Shown here: one piece after another, positions 6,434 to 10,958 of the stretch | How positions within the stretch are numbered: the stretch's first letter is position 1 | Layout of the letters: every line of letters starts with the position of its first letter | Assembly (NCBI GenBank): GCA_964412365.1 | Contig: CAYPOI010000087.1 | Span: 1 to 10,958 of the forward strand | Length of the DNA stretch: 10,958 nt | Source: CAMTWZ01 sp964412365 | GTDB lineage: Bacteria; Bacteroidota; Rhodothermia; Balneolales; HLUCCA01 | Direction: 5' to 3' | Translations under genes and position numbers: made by a program | Notes under the pieces: generated by a model | What the model saw: the letters and a program-made list of their open reading frames with translations, nothing else | What the model was told of the DNA's origin: nothing | Database searches by the model: none

Positions 6434-7786
6434 CTACTTGGGTTCAGGGATGAATTGAAATTGTTTTTCGAGATAATGCGTCGTGAAATTCCCGGCGATG
6501 AAATTCGGATCCTTCATCAATTGCTTGTGATAAGGAATCGAGGTGTGGATGCCTTCTACGACGAATTCATCGAGAGCGCGCGACATCCGAGCGATGGCTT
6601 CTTCACGAGTCGGTGCGCTGACGATAAGTTTGGCGATCATGCTGTCATAGTTCGGTGGTACCACATAACCGCTGTAGACATGGGTGTCCACACGCACGCT
6701 GTGTCCACCTGGCGGATGGAAGGTGTTGATGCGTCCTGCGCTCGGACGGAAGTTGTTCGCAGGGTCTTCCGCATTGATACGGCATTCGATGGCATGCCCA
6801 CGCATTTTCAGGGGTTTGCGGCGTAGCGGAATGCCTGCGGCCACTTCGATCTGACTGCGGATGAGGTCGTAGCCGGTCACTTCTTCGGTCACGGGATGTT
6901 CCACCTGGATCCGCGTGTTCATTTCCATGAAATAGAAGTTGGAATGCTTGTCGACCAAAAACTCAATCGTTCCTGCGCCGATGTATTGAACGGTTTCAGC
7001 AGCGCGGATGGCCGCTTCACCCATTCTTTCACGAAGTTCGGGCGTCATCACAGGAGATGGGGCTTCTTCAAGCACTTTCTGATGTCGGCGTTGCAACGAG
7101 CAATCGCGTTCGCCCAGATGCGTGATGTAACCGTGTGCATCACCCAAGATTTGAATCTCGACGTGCCGCGGTTCTTCGATGTACTTTTCGATGTACACTT
7201 CCGGGTTGTTGAAGGCCGCACCGGCTTCATTGCGAGCGGTATCGAACATTTTTTCGAACTCGGACGCTTCTTTGACGATCCGCATCCCGCGCCCGCCGCC
7301 CCCGGCAGTCGCTTTGATGATGACTGGGTACCCGATTCGTTCGGCTTCGATCTGGGCTTCTTTAAGATCGCTGATGGTGCCATCACTTCCGGGAACCACA
7401 GGAACGCCGTACTTGATCATGTTCTCTTTGGCCTTGGACTTGTCGCCCATGGTTTCGATCATGTGCGGTGTGGGACCGATGAAGGTGATGTTGTGTTCGC
7501 CGCAGATGCGTGAGAACTCCGCGTTTTCAGAGAGGAAGCCGTATCCGGGATGGATGGCTTCGGCATTCGTGATTTCGGCGGCGGCCAAAAGGCGGGGAAT
7601 CTTGAGATAGCTTTCGCGTGACGGTGCCGGACCAATGCAGACGGCCTCGTCTGCGAATTTCACATGAAGCGAATCGCGGTCGGCGGTGGAATAAACGGCA
7701 ACCGTTCTGATTCCCATTTCCTTACAGGTCCGTATGATCCGTAAGGCGATTTCCCCCCGATTGGCGATCAGGATTTTTTTAAACAT
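6434..7786 (-). CDS. accC: Biotin carboxylase subunit of acetyl-CoA carboxylase
   Basis: AccC uses ATP and bicarbonate to carboxylate the biotin on AccB, the first half-reaction of acetyl-CoA carboxylase in fatty acid synthesis. The 450 residues are the standard length. The N-terminal domain opens with MFKKILIANRGEIALRI. The ATP-grasp domain has the glycine-rich loop KATAGGGGRGMR (about 159-169), and the catalytic and ATP-binding strand reads FMEMNTRIQVEHPVTE (about 286-301, including Glu288, Asn290 and Arg292). The C-terminal domain has IECRINAEDP. The protein ends after the carboxylase part, so it is a separate subunit and not a fused acyl-CoA carboxylase alpha chain. The gene lies 8 bases downstream of accB. 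Carboxyltransferase genes are not in the window. A propionyl-CoA carboxylase role is possible but less likely given the efp-accB-accC order. Confidence 0.96.
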   Translation of the reverse strand: MFKKILIANRGEIALRIIRTCKEMGIRTVAVYSTADRDSLHVKFADEAVCIGPAPSRESYLKIPRLLAAAEITNAEAIHPGYGFLSENAEFSRICGEHNITFIGPTPHMIETMGDKSKAKENMIKYGVPVVPGSDGTISDLKEAQIEAERIGYPVIIKATAGGGGRGMRIVKEASEFEKMFDTARNEAGAAFNNPEVYIEKYIEEPRHVEIQILGDAHGYITHLGERDCSLQRRHQKVLEEAPSPVMTPELRERMGEAAIRAAETVQYIGAGTIEFLVDKHSNFYFMEMNTRIQVEHPVTEEVTGYDLIRSQIEVAAGIPLRRKPLKMRGHAIECRINAEDPANNFRPSAGRINTFHPPGGHSVRVDTHVYSGYVVPPNYDSMIAKLIVSAPTREEAIARMSRALDEFVVEGIHTSIPYHKQLMKDPNFIAGNFTTHYLEKQFQFIPEPK

Positions 7787-7794
7787 AAATGGCG

Positions 7795-8262
7795 TTAGGC
7801 AGGTTCGATTTCAAACAAAGGCTGGTCGAATTCGACAGGTTGGCCGTTTTTGACCAGAATCGCGACCACTTTGCCTGAGACATCCGATTCAATCTCGTTC
7901 ATGATTTTCATCGCTTCGATGATGCACAACGGCTGACCTTTCGAAATCACATCACCTACAGAGATGAATGCTTTCGCGTCGGGTGACGCCGCTGCATAGA
8001 AGGTTCCGACTATCGGAGATTTGATGGCGGATGTGGTCGATTCGGCTGCGGCAGGTGCCGGCGAAGCGGCGGGTTGTGCAGCAGGCGCTGAGGGAACCAC
8101 GACACTGGCTACAGGAGCCGGTGCTGGGGCTGGAGCGCTGTAAACAGGCGCATCCGAACGTTTCTTGATTTTGATCTTGAAATCACCTTCCTCAATGTAA
8201 ACTTCATTGACGTCGGCTTCTGAAATCAATTGCAGAAGACTTTTGATGTGCTTGAGATCCAT
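7795..8262 (-). CDS. accB: Biotin carboxyl carrier protein of acetyl-CoA carboxylase
   Basis: AccB carries carboxybiotin from AccC to the carboxyltransferase. The 155-residue protein begins with the typical MDLKHIKSLLQLISEADVNE helix region, where the AccC-binding part lies. An Ala/Pro-rich flexible linker follows (about 38-78), then the biotinyl domain (about 80-155). The biotin attachment lysine is Lys119 in IIEAMKIMNE. KSPIVGTFYAAASPDAKAF carries the bacterial AccB 'thumb' region. The ATG start at 8260-8262 lies 11 bases after the efp stop, and accC follows 8 bases downstream, the usual operon arrangement. The low-complexity linker explains the repetitive GCx/CCx codons at about 8030-8150 and is not a DNA repeat element. 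Confidence 0.96.
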   Translation of the reverse strand: MDLKHIKSLLQLISEADVNEVYIEEGDFKIKIKKRSDAPVYSAPAPAPAPVASVVVPSAPAAQPAASPAPAAAESTTSAIKSPIVGTFYAAASPDAKAFISVGDVISKGQPLCIIEAMKIMNEIESDVSGKVVAILVKNGQPVEFDQPLFEIEPA

Positions 8263-8273
8263 ACGTGCGTTAT

Positions 8274-8846
8274 TTATTGTTTGACCCGTTCAATATAGGA
8301 CCCGTTGCGGGCGTCCACTCGTAATTTATCGCCTTCGTTGATGAACAAAGGAACGTTGATCTTGGCTCCGGTTTCCAATTCGGCTTGTTTGGTGGCGCCT
8401 TGGGCGGTATCACCCTTGATGCCCGGCTCGGTATGCGTCACCAGCAACATCACATGGTCCGGCAATTCCGTGAACATCACCGTTTCGGTCTCGGCATTGA
8501 TCACGATATACACCTGCTCGCTTTCTTTCATGAATTCAGGACGGTCCACATTTTTCGAATTCACTCCGATTTGCTCATAGGTTTCCTGATGCATGAAATA
8601 GTAGATATCGGCATCACGATACAAGTACTGATAAGGCTGGCGCTCGATGCGGACCGATTCGCAGGTCTCGCCGGCACGGAAGGTTTTGTCCAATACTTTG
8701 CCGTTTGTCACTCCTTTAAGTTTGGAGCGGACGAATGCGCCACCTTTGCCAGGTTTCACATGCAGGAATTCAATGATGGTGTAGATGTCGTCGGGAAATT
8801 GAAGGGTCAGACCGTTCTTGAAGTCTGCAGTCGTAACTTTTGGCAT
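8274..8846 (-). CDS. efp: Translation elongation factor P
   Basis: EF-P enters the ribosomal E site and relieves stalling at polyproline stretches. The protein has 190 residues, with three beta-barrel domains expected. The start MPKVTTADFKNGL is typical. The modified-loop motif is HVKPGKGGAFVR, with Lys34 at the tip. That fits lysine-type modification (as by EpmA/EpmB) or another lysine modification, and argues against the arginine-rhamnosylated type. The C-terminal GDTAQGATKQAELETGAKINVPLF is the classic OB-fold signature. It heads the efp-accB-accC block. A candidate Bacteroidota-type promoter lies 25 bases upstream. The AccB of the same operon has a Pro-rich linker of alternating Ala-Pro, not long polyproline, so a direct regulatory link is not evident. 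Confidence 0.97.
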   Translation of the reverse strand: MPKVTTADFKNGLTLQFPDDIYTIIEFLHVKPGKGGAFVRSKLKGVTNGKVLDKTFRAGETCESVRIERQPYQYLYRDADIYYFMHQETYEQIGVNSKNVDRPEFMKESEQVYIVINAETETVMFTELPDHVMLLVTHTEPGIKGDTAQGATKQAELETGAKINVPLFINEGDKLRVDARNGSYIERVKQ

Positions 8847-8871
8847 AAAAATGAATTGGTTTCGGAAAGCC

Positions 8872-8902
8872 CAAAAATACGGCTAAGCCTACACTGTTAA
8901 AA
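8872..8902 (-). promoter_or_regulatory. Candidate Bacteroidota-type promoter of the efp operon
   Basis: On the minus strand TATTTTTG (8872-8879) is an exact match to the -7 consensus TAnnTTTG known from Bacteroidota. A TTTT (8899-8902), close to the -33 TTTG box, lies 19 bases upstream, which is the normal spacing. The -7 box is 25 bases before the efp ATG, leaving a short leader. The -33 element falls within the last codons of the upstream symporter gene, consistent with efp having its own promoter instead of depending only on read-through. Confidence 0.5.
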
Positions 8903-10253
8903 GTCTATATATGGTGGCGATGAAGACGGCTCCGATCAGAATGGGGCAGATATATTTGATGAAGATCACCCAAACCGGTTTGAACCAACTGGTTTCCAAT
9001 CCGGGATAACCCTCGCCCAATTCAATTAAGGCTTTCTGAGTGGTCCACACATAACCCAAGAAAATACAAATCATGAAGCCGCCCAGTGGAAGACCCACAT
9101 CATTGAAGGAGGTGGATAACACATCAATCAGGCCCACATTGAAGGAAATGATCAGCGACAGGCTCAATATCAAGGCCCCGACGCCCCAAGCCGCTTTCTT
9201 ACGGCTCACGCCATGCTCATCAACTACATACGCCACCGGAACTTCCAACAGACTGATGGTGGATGTGAGCGCCGCCAAGCCCAATAGAACGAAGAACATG
9301 ACTCCGGCAATAATGCCAGCGGTCGATTCCATGCTATGGAACATGGCTGGAAGTACTTGGAATACCAATTGCCCACCAGCGACCAGATTCCCTTCCGCAT
9401 TGAAAATGGTGATGCCGCTGTTCTGAGCGACGAACATGGCCGGAATGACCAAGAACCCGGCAAGAAAGGCGACCGAGAAATCGGTCAACGTCACATACAT
9501 GGCCGATTCAACCATGTTTTGTTTCTTGCTCATATAGGAGCCATATGTGATCAGGCACCCCATCCCCAAAGAGAGAGAGAAGAAGGATTGACCCAAGGCA
9601 CTGAAGATGACCGTGCCTGTCAATTGGGAGAAATCGGGACGCAGATACGTTTTCACGCCTTCCATGGCCCCAGGAAGCGTAACCACATATCCGATCATTA
9701 CGACAAGAATCACCAACAAGGCCGGCATCATCAATTTTGTGGCTTTCTCGATACCACCCGAAACCCCGCCAGTGATGATCATGACTGTGGCCAGCATGAA
9801 TAGAACGGAGAAAATGGCATTCTTGGGTCCGTTGGTAAGGTCTCCGAACCAAGCCGCCCATTCTGGTTGACCCATGAAGAACATGAATTCCTCCATCACA
9901 TAACCGGTGGTCCAACCGGCGACAACCAAATAAAAGGACAGGATCATGACGCCGCAGAGAACGCCCCAGAAACCGATGAGAGGTGGAAAGAAATGCTTGC
10001 TGAGGGATCTGAACGCCCCGACCGGATTCTTCTTTGTGTGCCGCCCAAGAGTCAGTTCGCCAACCATCACCGGAAAACCGATGATCAAACAGCATAGCAG
10101 ATAGACGATCAGAAAGATGGCGCCACCGTTATCCGCGGCTTTGGCTGGGAACGCCCAAATGTTGCCTAATCCGACCGCCGAGCCAGCAGCGGCAAAAATG
10201 AATCCGATTTTTGAATTCCAACTTCCACGTGCTTCAGGTGCGTCACTATTCAA
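8889..10253 (-). CDS. Sodium-dependent symporter, NSS/SNF (LeuT-fold) family
   Basis: This 454-residue inner-membrane protein belongs to the neurotransmitter:sodium symporters, which in bacteria usually import amino acids with Na+. About 11 transmembrane helices are visible, common for prokaryotic members. Helix 1 carries GSAVGLGNIWAFP (24-36), helix 6 GQSFFSLSLG (221-230) and helix 8 LTSTISLLE, whose Thr330/Ser331 match the Na2-site residues of LeuT. The arginine that normally follows the helix 1 aromatic/Leu (the extracellular gate in LeuT) is Ala34 here, and the following KAADNGGAIF differs from the usual GGGAF. The substrate cannot be predicted. The start is TTG 10251-10253, supported by a GGAGG sequence 5 bases upstream and an in-frame stop 27 bases upstream. 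Downstream, efp follows after 42 bases with its own candidate promoter. Confidence 0.92.
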   Translation of the reverse strand: MNSDAPEARGSWNSKIGFIFAAAGSAVGLGNIWAFPAKAADNGGAIFLIVYLLCCLIIGFPVMVGELTLGRHTKKNPVGAFRSLSKHFFPPLIGFWGVLCGVMILSFYLVVAGWTTGYVMEEFMFFMGQPEWAAWFGDLTNGPKNAIFSVLFMLATVMIITGGVSGGIEKATKLMMPALLVILVVMIGYVVTLPGAMEGVKTYLRPDFSQLTGTVIFSALGQSFFSLSLGMGCLITYGSYMSKKQNMVESAMYVTLTDFSVAFLAGFLVIPAMFVAQNSGITIFNAEGNLVAGGQLVFQVLPAMFHSMESTAGIIAGVMFFVLLGLAALTSTISLLEVPVAYVVDEHGVSRKKAAWGVGALILSLSLIISFNVGLIDVLSTSFNDVGLPLGGFMICIFLGYVWTTQKALIELGEGYPGLETSWFKPVWVIFIKYICPILIGAVFIATIYRLLTV

Positions 10254-10258
10254 GAGAT

Positions 10259-10263
10259 CCTCC
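10259..10263 (-). promoter_or_regulatory. Strong Shine-Dalgarno sequence deciding the TTG start of the symporter
   Basis: GGAGG on the minus strand lies 5 bases before TTG 10251-10253. No ATG or GTG exists in frame between the upstream in-frame stop (TAA, 10278-10280) and this TTG. None of the other visible starts in the window has a comparable sequence. Confidence 0.7.
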
Positions 10264-10305
10264 GTGATGTAAGACGTTTAAGCGCCAATGATACAGAAAC
10301 GAACT

Positions 10306-10958
10306 CTATTTTCGCAGAACGAATCCGGAGATCGGTGGCAAATTCAGAATCCCTCCGATTGTGGCGATCGGTTTGTCGCCCGCATGCGGACCCGATACCA
10401 GCACATCCCAATATCCAGGTGGGAGATGCACAATCTGGGATGCGGTCGGATTCGCGTTCATCGATATCAAATAGGTGTGCGGGTCACCGATGGGTTTTCC
10501 ATCGATGGTCATCGTCATATGAAGGCTGTCATCATACCGCTGGAACAGGATATGTTCGGGCGCCGACCGTCTCAATGCAGGAGATGCTTTTCGTAGTGCG
10601 ATTAATCCGGCATGATAGGCCACCAGACCTGGATTCAGGTCCGCTTCCGAATAATTCAAATAATTCGTCTCGTCGTCTTTCTCATAGCTGTTATGGTCCA
10701 GAGCTTTGGTGCGCGACCATTCCTGTCCGGCGTGGATCATCGGAACGCCTTGCGAGATCATCAAAAATAATGCTGCCAATCGCGACACATGCAGCTCATG
10801 CTCATTCAATGAGGCCAATTCGGACCGATCATGAGCTCGATTTGCCAATTCTGGACGGAGTGTAAGGCGGATGAAATCACCAATGGTGTATCCGTCATGA
10901 CTTTCCAAATAATTCAGACTGTGCTCCGACTTGAGATAGCGGCCGTTCGGATGGGGGA
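10306..10958 (-). CDS. GH13 pullulanase-like debranching enzyme, C-terminal part (partial)
   Basis: The gene enters from the right edge and ends at TAG 10306-10308, leaving 216 residues. The frame is open to the edge. The first 21 residues end in LNYLESHD, the conserved region IV of glycoside hydrolase family 13, whose Asp (about 10894-10896) stabilises the transition state. MISQGVPMIHAGQEWSRTK and DHNSYEKDDETNYLNY follow. They resemble type I pullulanases and glycogen-debranching enzymes (compare the family pattern HAGQEF.RTK..DHNSY), which hydrolyse alpha-1,6 branch points. The last 85 or so residues look like the C-terminal beta domain. The nucleophile and acid/base regions lie outside the window, so the exact subfamily and any signal peptide are unknown. 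The symporter gene follows after 52 bases. Confidence 0.82.
   Translation of the reverse strand, partial: PHPNGRYLKSEHSLNYLESHDGYTIGDFIRLTLRPELANRAHDRSELASLNEHELHVSRLAALFLMISQGVPMIHAGQEWSRTKALDHNSYEKDDETNYLNYSEADLNPGLVAYHAGLIALRKASPALRRSAPEHILFQRYDDSLHMTMTIDGKPIGDPHTYLISMNANPTASQIVHLPPGYWDVLVSGPHAGDKPIATIGGILNLPPISGFVLRK

Noticed and set aside
6896..7513. A 205-residue open frame on the + strand, antisense to accC
   Set aside because: It lies entirely within the strongly supported accC gene and has no recognisable motif. It is explained as a shadow of codon bias on the other strand.
7774..7780. Run of seven A on the sense strand at the start of accC, as a programmed frameshift site
   Set aside because: It simply encodes Phe-Lys-Lys-Ile near the normal start. 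The downstream frame is continuous, with no alternative product.
8030..8150. GC-rich, repetitive-looking stretch in accB
   Set aside because: It encodes the Ala/Pro linker typical of biotin carrier proteins, so no DNA-level repeat needs to be invoked.
9508..10095. A 195-residue open frame on the minus strand within the symporter gene
   Set aside because: It is in another frame of the same strand. The translated protein is rich in His/Arg/Trp without domain signals, while the overlapping frame encodes a full LeuT-fold protein.
10286..10293. TATCATTG on the minus strand as a -7 box for the symporter
   Set aside because: One mismatch to TAnnTTTG and no TTTG-like -33 element at the right distance. 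Read-through from the pullulanase-like gene is equally possible.

Overview
The window looks like a piece of chromosome from a Bacteroidota-type bacterium, in the wider Bacteroidota/Rhodothermota/Balneolota group. This is an inference from three things: the efp-accB-accC gene order; start codons that almost all lack a Shine-Dalgarno sequence; and a TAnnTTTG-type -7 promoter box upstream of efp. No rRNA, tRNA, CRISPR array, phage gene or insertion sequence was seen. Coding density is very high. No stretch longer than about 52 bases lacks a gene.

Layout. Positions 1-303 (+) hold the C-terminal end of a fused isobutyryl-CoA mutase (IcmF). It meets head-on, with no base between the stop codons, a membrane-anchored SH3b-SH3b-NlpC/P60 cell-wall endopeptidase (304-1419, -). 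An inverted repeat spans the junction. A 48-base divergent gap with a second inverted repeat separates this from a two-gene unit on the + strand (1468-2948). That unit is a small unrecognised single-pass membrane protein with a leucine-heptad coiled coil, coupled by a 1-base overlap to the lytic transglycosylase MltG. The end of mltG overlaps by 29 bases the end of a long minus-strand run.

The minus-strand run, in transcription order from the right edge, starts with the C-terminal part of a GH13 pullulanase-like debranching enzyme (cut by the window) and an LeuT-fold sodium symporter (NSS/SNF family). Then come efp (elongation factor P), accB and accC (biotin carrier and biotin carboxylase of acetyl-CoA carboxylase), gcvH (lipoyl carrier of glycine cleavage), guaA (GMP synthase), and an exported protein with TPR-like repeats and a type 1 periplasmic-binding fold. 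From efp onward the gaps are 11, 8, 2, 7 and about -44 bases, so a single operon from a promoter at about 8872-8902 is likely.

Functionally this is mostly housekeeping: translation, fatty-acid precursor synthesis, one-carbon/glycine and purine metabolism. Beside it lies a small peptidoglycan-remodelling neighbourhood (NlpC/P60 endopeptidase, MltG and its coupled small membrane protein, and possibly the LpoA-like TPR/PBP protein). I see no clear novel defence or mobile system. The points most worth a second look are the small coiled-coil partner of MltG, the TPR+PBP protein, and the unusual first transmembrane helix of the symporter.
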